Assembly (NCBI GenBank): GCA_008828725.1
Contig: MEHQ01003257.1
Location: forward strand, 62,001-126,000
DNA from: Saccharina japonica
Taxonomy: Eukaryota > Sar > Phaeophyceae > Laminariales > Laminariaceae
Direction of reading: 5' to 3'
DNA: 64,000 bases
Shown here: positions 35,101 to 46,570 of the stretch, piece by piece
Layout: the number at the start of each line of letters is the position of its first letter
Numbering within the stretch: the first letter of the stretch is position 1
Made by a program: the position numbers and the translations under genes
The notes under the pieces: model-generated
The model's database searches: none
What the model was told of the DNA's origin: nothing
What the model saw: the letters and a program-made list of their open reading frames with translations, nothing else

Positions 35101-38100
35101 AAATGATCTAACTCGACCGCCAGCTTTGGTGACCGCCAAAAAAAAAAACGGACCCTGGTTGTCTAGCTCACGCAGCGAGTGGCGTGTTTTTTCAGCGTCG
35201 TTACCAGCCGACGTCAACCCAACCTATAAATATATCATATATTTATAGGGGGGGGGTGTACTCATATCGTGCACGGCCGTAGTCATATGACCATAGACCT
35301 CGCATCCTACAATGCCGGGACGGAGCACGTTGGGTTTTCACCAACCAGGCAGACATTGCTTGCACAAAGCGCGAAGCGCCGTGAGGTATTGGGCGAGTCG
35401 CATGGAGGGTGAGCTGCATCCTGCTAAGAACCGCCTCTGAGGCGGACTTGCATATGGACGACAGCCTCCAATGAATTGATTTAATATCTGGTGTGGCCAC
35501 TTCCAGAGACAGCAATGGGTATCACTACGTATCTGCCTCGTGGATGCCTTACCATATACACACTACGTGATACGATCATTCCCCTTGTGCGGAGATGAGG
35601 TCATCAACCCCGCACAAATGATCTAACAAGACCGCCAATATGGGTGACGCCAAAAAAAAAAAAACAAGAAAAAAAAAAGGTACCCTGGTTTGTCGAGCTC
35701 ACGCAGTGGAAGAGGCGTGTTTTACAGCGTCGTCGCCAGGCGACGCCAACCCAAACCATTAATATATAAAATATTGATATAGGGGGGGGGAGCTTAGGGG
35801 GGGTTGGAGGGGGGTTGGGGGGGGGGTTGGGGGCTACGTACGACAGGCCATCCACGGCGTCGTTGTTGCTGCTTCTCTTATAATACGCTATATAAACGTG
35901 CAGTCAACCTCTAATCATGCAAACCTCCGTACTGGTAGGGTAAAACGTTCTGGCACTTTGAAGAAAAAAAATGGCTCGCGCGCTCGCTCCCGTTGTGCGT
36001 TGCGTGTCGGCTCATCTCGTGCCCACTCTCGCGAGACCCGCCCCGCCTCGATTAGCGCTTACGACTACCGCGTACGGGGATAACGTGCTGCGAGAGAGAA
36101 GTACGGAACCATGGGCCGAATTGGAAGCGTTTCCCCTTTCTGACGTGCGCTGCCCTTCTCGCCAAAACATAGAGCAGCTAGCTGCCCATCGTGTATGTGT
36201 GTGCGTGTGTGTCTGCTAATTTTGTCCCTCGCGATGGAACGAGCAGCTAGCTGCCCATCGTGTATGTGTGTGCGTGTGTGTCTGCTAATTTTGTCCCTCG
36301 CGATGGAACGAGCAGCTAGCTGCCCATCGTGTATGTGTGTGCGTGTGTGTCTGCTAATTTTGTCCCTCGCGATGGAACGAGCAGCTAGCTGCCCATCGTG
36401 TATGTGTGTGCGTGTGTGTCTGCTAATTTTGTCCCTCGCGATGGAACGAGCAGCTAGCTGCCCATCGTGTATGTGTGTGCGTGTGTGTCTGCTAATTTTG
36501 TCCCTCGCGATGGAACGAGCAGCTAGCTGCCCATCGTGTATGTGTGTGCGTGTGTGTCTGCTAATTTTGTCCCTCGCGATGGAACGAGCAGCTAGCTGCC
36601 CATCGTGTATGTGTGTGCGTGTGTGTCTGCTAATTTTGTCCCTCGCGATGGAACGAGCAGCTAGCTGCCCATCGTGTATGTGTGTGCGTGTGTGTCTGCT
36701 AATTTTGTCCCTCGCGATGGAACGAGCAGCTAGCTGCCCATCGTGTATGTGTGTGCGTGTGTGTCTGCTAATTTTGTCCCTCGCGATGGAACGAGCAGCT
36801 AGCTGCCCATCGTGTATGTGTGTGCGTGTGTGTCTGCTAATTTTGTCCCTCGCGATGGAACGAGCAGCTAGCTGCCCATCGTGTATGTGTGTGCGTGTGT
36901 GTCTGCTAATTTTGTCCCTCGCGATGGAACGAGCAGCTAGCTGCCCATCGTGTATGTGTGTGCGTGTGTGTCTGCTAATTTTGTCCCTCGCGATGGAACG
37001 AGCAGCTAGCTGCCCATCGTGTATGTGTGTGCGTGTGTGTCTGCTAATTTTGTCCCTCGCGATGGAACGAGCAGCTAGCTGCCCATCGTGTATGTGTGTG
37101 CGTGTGTGTCTGCTAATTTTGTCCCTCGCGATGGAACGAGCAGCTAGCTGCCCATCGTGTATGTGTGTGCGTGTGTGTCTGCTAATTTTGTCCCTCGCGA
37201 TGGAACGAGCAGCTAGCTGCCCATCGTGTATGTGTGTGCGTGTGTGTCTGCTAATTTTGTCCCTCGCGATGGAACGAGCAGCTAGCTGCCCATCGTGTAT
37301 GTGTGTGCGTGTGTGTCTGCTAATTTTGTCCCTCGCGATGGAACGAGCAGCTAGCTGCCCATCGTGTATGTGTGTGCGTGTGTGTCTGCTAATTTTGTCC
37401 CTCGCGATGGATTTTTGTGCGATCCCGGGTGTATACAGGAGGGCCGATGGCTACGCCGAGTTCGGGTCTCATCCGCCGCTATCAGTGTTCGGCGCTTCTG
37501 GGGGGGGGCAAGTTCCTCTTGTGCGGCACGGACGTTGGCGACATGGTGGTGTACGGGTGAGAGACTATCGCAAGGAATACGTCGATAGTGCTTGTTTGTT
37601 GTAGGGGGGGGGGGGGGGTTCGCATCGGTTATTTGAGTGGTGATGCATGGAATCGTTTTCCGCTAAAGATTGGAGTGAATCACAAAAACAAGTTAGACAA
37701 GCTACGTCATAAACTGGTGTTCTGGTGATTGTTCGCCATCATTCGTACACTGTTACGTCGTGTGCTACCCACAGATGGAAGGCAGTGTTAAGCGAAGGTT
37801 TAGACGTACCATCCTTCAACCAGCGTAACATATTGCGTTACGCCCTGATGTCGACAACGCCCCCCCCCGACCATCTCTTCCATGTTGATTTTTGTTCGAC
37901 CCTCTGATACGCTTGGCGGTACGAGCATCGATGATTTTAGTTTGACAGCGACGGGGTCCTCTCCCAATCGTCTGACACCCCCCCCCCCCCCGCGCCTTGC
38001 GCGACGTACCCGTTGTGTGCCACCACGTGCCTGGCGCTGTCCTGTTCATATCATATGTCCTGGACGGAGGAGAGCAGAGTTGAAGCGAAAGTGTTTCGGG

Positions 38101-41100
38101 CCAGTGTGCCGGTTTGCTCGGGCGGGATGCTCTCTGTCTGCACGGATCACGCTACGGGTGCGGTGTACTGCGGTGGAGGCAACGGGGTGATCCGGAAGGT
38201 ACATATAACATCAAACAACCGCTACGTACATCGGTTGTCTTTGCTATTTGTCAACATTCGATCATATACGTATCTGCTGGACACTCGTAGTTCGTAGCCT
38301 TCATTCAGTAGAGCCGTGCTGTGGTAGGGTTTGTATCACTTGATTATAGTATAGACCAAAATATTTCCCACCTGACGGGGAGACTCCTCAACTCTCAAAA
38401 GAAACTGCAACGTATTATTTTTGCAAGCCCACTGCATTGTTCATCGTGCAAAACGGGCTTAGCTTACAAAAAAAAAAAGGGGAGTACGTAAGGACAGCAA
38501 ACGGAGTACGTAGATTTAAGCTCAAGCCGGAAAGTAGGTAGGTAGAAACAGAAAAAAGTTGCAAGTAGGCGTTCGTGCAGAGGGGTGTTTTTGTTTTCGT
38601 GGGTTTCTTCTTTCAGAGAGTGGAGTGCTTATGAGTGATCAACGTTGAAGATAATGCGTGCGGCGATAGAGGTACGTCGCATTTTTTTTGGCTGAAACGA
38701 CATTTTTCTGAAATAAAGGGGACCCCTTAGGGCCCATATTAACGAGTATAAAATAAATTCAATTTGGAAAAAATGAAATTCAAATTCGCTTTTCATTGGT
38801 CAACACACGCACCAGCACCCCCCAAGATCCTAATATTTGGTGCTGGTGCGCGTGTTGACCAATGAAAAGCGGATTTGAATTTTGGTGCGCGTGTTGACCA
38901 ATGAAAAGCGGATTTGAATTTTATTTTTCCGAATTTTATTTTTTTTTCTTCGTTAAAACGGGCCCTAAAGGGCCCTCACCCAAGATCGTCGGAATTTCAT
39001 TCTTGGGTTTGCAACATTTTTTTCCCCTTTTTACGCTCAGACCATGGGGTTGTTCGTCGGGTCTATAATCGTACGAGCACGTTTTAGTTTCCTCCTCCAA
39101 AAACCCGTTTTTGACTAGGTAGTAGTATAGAGTGATTTATGAGTGACCACCCCCTTGAGAGAAGACACACGACACGAAGGGCCCGAAGTGAGACGTGGAA
39201 GTGTGGAGGGGGTAAGCTTTTTTTTGACCCATCCGCCGGAGGATAAAAAAAAAAAAAAAAAAAGTATTAACACATTGTTGTCGGATGGCAAGGACACTCA
39301 TAATGGCTGTTATTTTATCAAAGTCGGTCGTTTGGTGGGGAGCTATGAAAAGAGATGCACCATGAGGGTGGTCGCTTGAGGAGCTCTATGCTCTACATAC
39401 CCGACCCAAAAACTGTTTTCGGAGGGGAAAACAAAAAAAAAACACGTATTATACGTATAATACCCGGTGAACAATCCCATGGCTTATACTATTATTAAGT
39501 AAACCACGAAAAATAGTGCAACACAAAAAATGAAATTCCCGACGATTTTGGTTATAACCCCTTAAGAAATGGTCCCACATATTTTGGGGACAAACTACTT
39601 GGAATTAGTGTGGGATTTTTTTTTTCAGTTCTGTATGGGTTAACCCTTATAGAACTGGAGTCCCGTTTTGGGGACAAAGTACTTAGAATTAGAGTGGTTT
39701 GTCCCCAAAACGGGACTGCAGTCTTAAAAGGGTTAGGAACTGGTCCCACATATTTGGGGAGACAAACTACTTGGAATTAGTGTGGGACTTTTTTTTTCAG
39801 TTCTGTATGGGTTAAGAAATGGTCCCACACATTTGGGGACAAACTACTTGGAATTAGTGTGGGACTTTTTTTTTCAGTTCTGTATGGGTTAAGAACTGGT
39901 CCCGCATATTTGGGGAGACAAACTACTTGGAATTAGTGTGGGATTTGTTTTTCGGTTCTGATTGGGTTGAGGAGCCCTCGTCGTTCAGAAAAAAACGTTT
40001 CTGCCGAAACGTGCCGCCTCACGTAAGGAGCCTCCCGAAATTCGAAAAGTGACACCCCCTACTGACTGTGGCCTGCGTCAATCGTGCCCGTGTGACAATC
40101 CTCTGCCACACACGAGTGTTCCGCCAGAATCAACGAGTCGCAAGCGCTGCGACACGACCCATCAACGGGATGATGTTTTTTGAGAGCGGGGGTGGGGAGC
40201 CCGTTCTTCCGTGGAACGCACATACAATAAATACCGCGTTCCATTCCGTCTCCTTCTGGGTAGCCAGCCAGACCGTAGACTGTCATCGCCGAGCAGAATC
40301 CCTCTGTCTATCTGGCGATGATGCGATGTTTCTTTTGCAGACAGACAGACAGACAGACACACACACGAGCACGTAGAGGAATACATAACATGACAAGCAG
40401 TTCCCATGTTTTTTCGCACCGTATATGTTATACATACACGCCCCCGACCCCACCCCTACCCCCACCCCACTACCCCCTCCCGCCTCCAGATCGTTGGTGC
40501 CGACATGATGTGGCGGCAGGAGCTGGAGACAAAGCTCGATGGAGGGGTGGTATCGCTTACCGTACAGGCTGATGGTTGCGAGATTCTCGCCGGCACTCAG
40601 GAAGGGTCCGTGTACCGCCTGCTTATGTCTGACCTCTCCGCCTCCAAGGTGAGTGTTGCTGCAGAACATATTACGTTTCGACGCCTCGTCTTTCTTCATT
40701 GTGTTCTCGATGTTCAGAACTGCCTGCACGCGGGACAATAACCACATAAGCCACCGACGCAGGGCCACCGAAGTTTCAACAGAGACAAAACACCAACGTA
40801 AGGTACCGGTAGTCCCGCACCATACACCTATTGTCACCAAACCGGCATGGCGCCCTGTACACGCACACCGCGCTAAATACAGGAAAGGTCGCGGCGATTT
40901 TTTTTTGTAACTGTATTTTTTCGGCTGTCTCCATCTTTGGTCGGTACGGCAGGTGTCGTCGTCACAAAAGAGCCCCGTCGTCTCCGTGGCGTGCGGTTCC
41001 CGGTCGGACGCGTTCGCAACATCCTCTCAAGATGGTGTGGTGCGCGTGTGGGACCTCTGCGACTTCGGGGTGGTGGCAGAGGCCTTGGAGTGTCCGAGGG

Positions 41101-43818
41101 GGGACCTCGGAGGCGCCCTCTGCGTGTGCTGGCTGGGGGAAGCGGCTGTGGTGTCGGGGTGGAGGGATTGCTCTGTAAGGTGCGACAGCGTGGCTTTTCT
41201 CTTGGAGCACACGCTCGATTGAACATGTTCGTTCCTGTTCCTTATACTGCTGCGAATGAGACTCGATGTTTTTTTTAAGGAAAAGGGCCAGCTGTTGGGT
41301 GCGTTTTTCGTAGGAAGGGGGGCGGAGTTTTTTCCCCATTTGCCGGCCAGCTGTTAGGTGCGTTTTTCGTAGGTAGCGGGCGGAGAATTTTCCCCCCCAA
41401 TTTTGCACGAAAGTCGTGCTGCCTACTGCACAAGCAACCAACCAAAACCACTTGGTTTCTCCTCGAGCTATTTCTTACCGCGCTAGATTGGCGCTATCGA
41501 CTGCACAAACAGATTAGAGCAGTGTCCAACACTGAGCGCAAAGTACCACGTATGGGAAGGCAACTTTAAAATGGGACACTATGCACTCTTCTTTTGCGTA
41601 CGCTTAAATTTCATAAAACCTACACCATCCAATGGCTTCCCTGCTTCGTGTTGCGCTGTGATACAATAGGTGTCACGACGCGGCGACAGGTGTGCTGCGC
41701 TGGGAGCTCCCGAATTCCCACCGCGCCCCCGTCACCTGCTGCGCCGTGCGTTTCGATGCCTCCGCGGCGTTTTTGGTGACCGGGGCCGAGGACGGAAGCG
41801 TCAGCGTGTGGGATCTGCGCACCAGGTGATCCCATCTTCCACGGGGGAAACACGCCGAATTTTCGCACGACGCATGCCGTGCGTCGTAGCAGCAAGCGAG
41901 TCGCAGAAAGAGAACGCAGACAAGCCTGTCTAGAGTCGTCGTTGCATTTATAACCTGAATGGCCGCACAAAGAGCCACGCTCGGGGTAGAGCCGGCCTCC
42001 CATTGTTCTCGAGGAAGACAGTACGTGGCAAGGATGACTCGCTGGTTTCCTTCCACCTTCACAAACCTTGCCCCCCCCCCCCCCCGCCCCCCTCTTACGG
42101 TGCTCCGTCTCGAAAGGGATGCGTGGTCAATGGTCAAATCACTAAGGCAAGAAACGAATGAATACGCCCTTCCCCCCCCCCCTTTGTTTTGGCTGCTGGT
42201 GTCCTGTTTTCGTGGCAAAAGGGAGCTACTGCTGCAGTTCGCGGAGCATCAGAAGGGGGTGAGGGCGGTACTCGTAGATGTGGCTTCCCCCAACTTGGTT
42301 CATTCCGTCGGGGCGGACTGCACCGTCTTGACGTACGATCTGCGCAAGGAGCGCCGGACGGTCGCACACATGTGAGCGCTTTTGTCGGGCTGAGGGTATC
42401 CGAAGTATGAACAAAACAAAATCGCTACTGCTGTTGACCGTGATAGCAATATTAGCACGCCACGGAACACTTCCTTGCATGTAAAACGCGATCGTTGCTC
42501 TGCCGGGAACGCACAGTAGATAAGCAAGCGCTTCCCACACGCAACTTTTTACCACCTGCTACGACGCTCGAGGGAAACGTTTAAAACCGAAGCTATCTTG
42601 TCATTTCACGATCCTCTCCGCGACTGTTCTTGAAAAATAAAAACTCAAAATTATGAACCGTCGATATCGCGGCCACAGGACACGGGGGGGAGCTTTCCAA
42701 GGCATGACTCAGCGCATCGACTCGGAGAACGAGCTCATTACGTGCGATGTAAATGGCCGTCTCCTCACGTGGGACTGCGACTACCGGGAGCCTGTTCAGG
42801 TAGGCGTGCTCAAACGTACGATACCAAGGCCAGTTACTTTCCAGAGTGATTTTAACGAGGGTGGTGAATGGAAAATCTGGACGGTAGCGTCACACCGTCT
42901 CAAAAAAAATTGAGGTGATCGTGCAGCGCGCACCACGTCAGCGAAGTCTAATCGGCCCCTACCGTAGATGGTTATCCCAGGGAAGTGTAGATTCAGTAAT
43001 AGTGAAGTTGAGCCAACCGCGAACACATCCACGTGTCTATCTAGCTTGTATTTCGCCTGGCAGGCACGTTCTAAACCGGTGGGAAGCACCAACTAACCAC
43101 CAACCATACTCTCTCCTCTCTGGTGTTCACACCGCGCGATGGCTGCCCACAGGCTGTGCAAGACCCATCTCAGCAACGCCTCAGCTGTGTGAGCGTGTCA
43201 CCATCAGGGCGCTACATCGTGCTTGGTGGCGAGGAGGAAACCATCAAGGTAGGTGTCTGCCCCCCCTGGCAAATACGTAGGAGCAGGCAGACGCGCACGA
43301 GAAGCACGAGGTCGATGGGGGTGGTACAGAGCAAGCACACGCTCCCGGAGAGTAACGCGCCACCGCGCACACTCGTATTGTAATTTTTCCCTTTACGTAC
43401 GAGAGTGTGTGGACTTTTTTTGTTACAGCGGCGGCGCGTATACGGGTGAAAAGCGTATCAATGCACAGGCGAAAGCAAGCATGCGACACCTCTACCGCCT
43501 TCAGCGCCAACTCTGCAGGCGTGATGTGTGCTGGTTGCGCCAAATGTAAAAGTGTCTTATTGTACGCATATATTCGTATTACACTCCTCTCACACCTGCC
43601 GCACTCAAAAAAACAAAAACAAAAAACAGATCCTCGACCTGGCGAATAACTGGGAGACCGTGGCGTGCGGACGAGCGCATGCCGGCTCGATCACAAGCGT
43701 GCAGTGGACAAGAGACGAGCGGCAGCTTATCTCGGCGGCGGACGACTGCACTCTGGCGATCTGGAACTTCTTCGGCTCGTCTATTGCCCCGCCCCCTACT
43801 ACGGGGCGCTCCAGCTAG
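29148..43818 (+). CDS. CFAP52: CFAP52/WDR16-like WD40-repeat ciliary protein (16 exons, about 644 aa)
   Basis: Exons: 29148-29173 (the exon itself opens at 29105), 29804-29892, 30609-30707, 31607-31707, 32959-33121, 34451-34491, 34588-34666, 37439-37556, 38078-38198, 40490-40648, 40953-41179, 41670-41825, 42222-42371, 42679-42799, 43153-43248, 43630-43818. The phases close to 645 codons including TAG; human CFAP52 is about 620 aa. It aligns along its whole length with what I know of CFAP52: LELEHIIGYTGH at the N-terminus, then HEQQLLRGHDMEISAVAVSP, PVVLWDYASRT, CHLSFSPDEKFLLGCG, FLLCGTDVGDMVVYG, ILAGTQEGSVYRL, DGVVRVWDL, DGSVSVWDLRT, HAGSITSVQW and a final CTLAIWNF. Such proteins are built of two WD40 propellers and sit on doublet microtubules of motile cilia. 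The initiator Met at 29148 is uncertain because the frame stays open to the acceptor at 29104. Several exon edges have been duplicated inside introns. Confidence 0.82.
33076..33790 (+). repeat. tandem duplication of an exon end plus intron in the CFAP52-like gene
   Basis: Unit 1 starts in the exon 32959-33121 (AGTACTCGGAACCCTCGACG) and runs into the intron. Unit 2 starts near 33500 (AGTACACGGAACCCTCGACG) and repeats the exon end, the GGTAGAAG donor region, ATATACCAGGT, GTCGACTAT, a GGCGGTTCGGCGGC stretch, AAAACGG-CTGATGAAGCAGA and GTGCAACGTCGTGGTG. Unit 1 also contains the short element at 33178-33300, which unit 2 lacks. The downstream exon copy is degraded and not needed for the protein. 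Confidence 0.85.
33178..33300. mobile_element. short TACGG...CCGTA inverted-repeat element
   Basis: The left end TACGGGGTGGGCTAATGTAG is followed by TAAATAGGACCCACGGCACA, and the right end is TTTGGTCCTATTTACTAGTG followed by TTTACTATGGTCCCCCGTA, inverted relative to the left. An (AC)n spacer is central. It sits in unit 1 of the local duplication; unit 2 preserves an empty site. Confidence 0.75.
34268..34475 (+). repeat. tandem duplication (about 106 bp) covering a splice acceptor and exon start
   Basis: Unit 1 (34268-34372) and unit 2 (34373-34475) share GCTGTGCTGTACGT, GGTGTCCGCA, TTCGGAAGAAGTTCCTTCGT, a T-run, CTCACGTTCGACAGCCTCAG and CATCATCGATAAG. The real acceptor of the 41-bp exon is CCTCAG at 34445-34450 in unit 2. 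Unit 1 keeps an intact-looking acceptor and a copy of the exon start, but no in-phase donor. Confidence 0.85.
34720..35246 (+). mobile_element. G-headed MITE-like element, full-length copy 1
   Basis: It starts with a 16-G run followed by TACTCATTGTCGTGCACC and proceeds through CATAGACCCTCGCATCCC, CAATGCCGGGACGGAGCACG, GGTTTTCAC, CAGGCAGACATTGCTTGCAC, GCCTCTGAGGCGGACTTGCA, GGTGTGGCCACTTCC, CTACGTGATACGACCATTCC and GCGTCGTTACCAG to AACCCAACCTATAAATAT. About 525 bp; no coding capacity. It directly precedes a second copy in the same direction. Confidence 0.85.
35248..35780 (+). mobile_element. G-headed MITE-like element, full-length copy 2
   Basis: It has the same segment order as 34720-35246, beginning AGGGGGGGGGTGTACTCAT and ending GCCAACCCAAACCATTAATA. 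The junction between the two copies is a near-palindromic TATAAATATATCATATATTTATA. Confidence 0.85.
36173..37410. repeat. minisatellite, 69-bp unit, about 17.9 near-identical copies
   Basis: The unit is built of ATGTGTGTGCGTGTGTGTCT, GCTAATTTTGTCCCTCGCGA, TGGAACGAGCAGCTAGCTGC and CCATCGTGT. The copies I compared look identical. The array lies in the CFAP52-like intron 34667-37438 and ends 28 bp before the next exon. Because 69 is a multiple of three and one frame has no stop, it produces a long open frame that is not in the frame of the adjacent exon. Confidence 0.95.
38722..38977. mobile_element. inverted-repeat element with TTAGGGCCC termini
   Basis: The left end CCTTAGGGCCCATATTAACGA is matched by the inverted right end TCGTTAAAACGGGCCCTAAA. 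Inside, TTTTCATTGGTCAACACACG occurs inverted against two direct copies of CGTGTTGACCAATGAAAAGC, so the interior also folds back. Confidence 0.75.
39560..39968. repeat. tandem repeat, about 78-bp unit, roughly five copies
   Basis: Units contain TGGTCCCACATATTTGGGG, ACAAACTACTTGGAATTAGT, GTGGGA, a T-run and CAGTTCTGTATGGGTT. The second unit is diverged and contains the inverted word GTCCCGTTTTGGGGAC. Confidence 0.9.
42069..42170 (-). mobile_element. partial G-headed element, variant with TTGACCATTGACCACGCATC
   Basis: On the minus strand it reads from ATTTGACCATTGACCACGCA through TCCCTTTCGAGACGGAGCAC to a G-run; the plus strand shows a C-run at 42069-42085. It lies in the CFAP52-like intron between the exons ending at 41825 and starting at 42222. 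Confidence 0.65.
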
Positions 43819-45728
43819 CGATACGGCCAACATGTGGATGTGTGACGAAAGGCGACGACGGCGCGACGAAGAAATGGGAGAGCGACAACGGTGGTTGGCA
43901 TGCATGCTTCTACTGTGGTGTTATATTCTCCCTGCCCCCACTGGTGTGATGCTTCCGTCGTGAGGGGTGTTTGTTATTCTCCTTACGTAGCGCATGGCGA
44001 TATATATATAGGGTGATCGACGACAGAGTAGGCTGTGTTCCGCTTGTTGACAACCCGCTTGTTGCTCGTGTCCTGCCGCTTCCCTGGCACTACTGTCGAC
44101 GGTGTAACGGCTTGGCTTGGTGACTAAACAATAGGTTTAGGAGCATAAAATCTATATTTTTTCAACGGACAGGAAGTTCGAAGGGGTCCCGAGTTATCCC
44201 ACCAGCCGAGTTACATAGGCCCTGAATCCACGAAGCTCCTACAGTAGTACGTGCGTAGCAAGCAGGCCGGTATTCGGGGTAAATTATGCCGCCGAGCTAT
44301 TCACAACGCTCCGGAGTGTTCGGCGCAGTTTGTGCACCAACGGCACCGTATGAAAAAATGACCACGCTGCGTTGAGCGTTGTTGCACACACGTCGCACGC
44401 AGCGTGCCGCGGGGTGGGGATAGCTGAATCGCTTCACATCAGACACCGCCAACTGCTCTTTGTCTGAATCGTATGTGGAGGGGGTACGGGGGGGGGGGGG
44501 GGGTCCCTCATCAGCGCGGTCCTCGCGCGTGTTTTGACGTTGTGAACGCACGACGTGGTGGGAAGCGGACGTTCCTGGTGTGACTTGTCTTGGCAGATGG
44601 TGCATTAGCTGGGGGGGGTGGGGGGTTTGGGCCAGCGGGAACAAGCGACTCGGGTTAAGACAGTCGTCTCCGTAACTCTGATGTCATTGTCAGTGTGTAT
44701 AGGGCCGTAGGGAGGTGAAGTGTCGTCCGTGTCTTCTGCACCTTGTCCCATCGTGCTGCACAACCGAAATAACTGGTGTTTTGTTGGCGAAACGCCGTCA
44801 GAGTACGAGTAGCAGCTGCTGGTGATTGCTGAACACCGAGCGTGTACCCCACTTCCAAGCTACCGCCATCGGGGGGTACAGATATTGGCACTACTCTGTG
44901 GGTCGTTTCGACAAACGATGAGTCCGAAAAATGTGCGATACTGCATATTGCATCCATCGGTCGAAAGCAATATTTCTGCATCATCAGCACACACGTTTAT
45001 GGGTTTGGGTTCGGTTTGTGTCTTTTGTAAACGTTAACGTTGCCTGTGATTCAGCAGACCACCCTATCATGTCGGCGCAGTTTTCAGTGACGCCCGGAAC
45101 GGCAATGCTCCGCCGTACTTATGAATGATCAACGTTGAAGCTCAAGCATGCTACACCACATTGTCGCATGACAAGGAAAATAACAATTTTTATACAAAAA
45201 AAAATACAAGCGCGCCTTGTTGCCTCGTCGCCTCCCCTCTTGCTCTGATCCTCGACCTGTCACGCCAAAAACAAAAAACGTAGCAGCAAGTGCCCGTGCG
45301 GCTACGGGCTACGGGCTCTATCACCCCAAGCGCAGTCTACAGTAGTACGTACGTACATTCAATAATCTGTCAATTTGATGTGTGAGCCAGAGAAATAGAC
45401 GCAGACGTTCACCGAATAATCTGGGTGAAGGTTAAATACTTTGTACCTGGTACCCTACCTGTACATTTTAGCTCTACGCACGATCGCGTGCACATGGTGC
45501 ACATACTACAGCCAGTACGTTTTTTTTAGCTCTACGTACGATCACGTACGCATGGTTCGACATTTTTTTTTTTTAATTATTGCAGCCCTCAAAGAGCTAC
45601 GAATGCTATTATACGTAGGTGGGAGATACAACTACAGCAAGCAGTAGTACTACGTTTCATAGAATATACCTGGTATCAGGCACGCGTACCTAGCACAAAC
45701 ACGTCAACACGGAGACACGTCACAGCAG

Positions 45729-45850
45729 TGTTACAAGGATTACCCTGGGCTGGGTAATCGATCGATCTTTTACCCCTATAGCTCAGCAGGTAATACCCTC
45801 ACATTTGGCGTCGTCGGCAGGACACGGGTTCGAATCTCACTTCGAACGTT
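45729..45850 (+). repeat. tRNA-like dispersed repeat (SINE-like), copy 1
   Basis: GTGTTACAAGGATTACCCTG, GGCTGGGTAATCGATCGATC and TTTTACCCC lead into TATAGCTCAGCAGGTAATAC and GGACACGGGTTCGAATCTC, which resemble pol III A and B boxes about 45 bp apart. There is no matching acceptor stem, so it is not a functional tRNA. Copies: 46471-46570 (truncated) and 60712-60835. Confidence 0.6.
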
Positions 45851-45887
45851 TCTTTTATAGAAACGCTTGCGCGTGCGTCCCTAATAG

Positions 45888-46363
45888 GGATGTACATCAA
45901 CTCTTTTTCGGGGTTGATTTGATTGTTGATTAATTTGTCCAAATCGTGTTGATTTAATCATGATTAGTTGATTAGTATCAACACAATCAACTACACGATG
46001 ATGTGATTAATAATCATGATTATCGGTTGATTGTTGATGGTTTTCACGGTTACACCACAAAACGCCTCTTTTTTATTCAAAAATAATCAACTAATCATGA
46101 TTAATTTCAATAATCAACCAATCATTGATTAGTTAATTTGTGGCAATGTGCGCCGGGAACAAAAACATATTCGGTTACATCACAAACGCCCCTTTTTTAT
46201 TCAAAAATAATCAACTAATCATGATTATGTTCAATAATCAACTAATCATCACTAGTTGATTTATAATCAACAATCAACAAGAATTAATCACATCACGTGA
46301 TTAAAAATAATCACCAAAAATAATCATAATCAACACGTGATTATGAGTTGATGTACATCCCTA
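45888..46363. mobile_element. AT-rich MITE with TAGGGATGTACATCAACTC termini
   Basis: The left end TAGGGATGTACATCAACTC and right end GAGTTGATGTACATCCCTA are exact inverted repeats. TCCCTAA-like bases flank both ends. The interior is dominated by ATCAACTAATCATGATTA words in both orientations and is far more AT-rich than its surroundings. No coding capacity. Confidence 0.9.
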
Positions 46364-46470
46364 GTCCCTAAAAAACACGTCTCCCTGGTTCCCCAGGTAC
46401 TGAAACGAATCGGGTAGGTCAACGTACGGCCGTTTACGTTACCGACGTCCCAAATATCCCGCCTTTCAGA

Positions 46471-46570
46471 GGGGGGGAGAGTGTTATAAGGATTACCCTG
46501 GGCTAGGTACGTAATCGATCGATCTTTTACCCCTACGAGTATAGCTCAGCAGGTAATACCCTCACAACAG
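46471..46570 (+). repeat. tRNA-like dispersed repeat, copy 2 (truncated)
   Basis: GTGTTATAAGGATTACCCTG, ATCGATCGATCTTTTACCCC and TATAGCTCAGCAGGTAATAC match copy 1, but the sequence departs after CCCTCACA, before the B-box region. A GAGTA insertion separates CTAC from TATAGC. Confidence 0.6.

Larger units (their letters stand above)
38199..40489 (+). other. intron of the CFAP52-like gene, 2.3 kb
   Basis: It carries an inverted-repeat element (38722-38977) and a 78-bp tandem repeat (39560-39968), A- and T-runs and a pyrimidine-rich 3' end (CCCCACCCC-type). No exon is missing between the flanking exons, which join in phase 0. Confidence 0.7.

Noticed and set aside
36173-37410. CRISPR-like array
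   Set aside because: The units are identical end to end with no variable spacers, and the host is a eukaryote.
36195-37604. 469-codon open frame, the longest in the window
   Set aside because: It is the stop-free frame of a 69-bp tandem repeat inside an intron and runs through the next CFAP52-like exon in the wrong frame.
45771-45850. functional tRNA gene
   Set aside because: The D- and T-loop motifs are present but no acceptor stem pairs, and the sequence recurs as a dispersed repeat.
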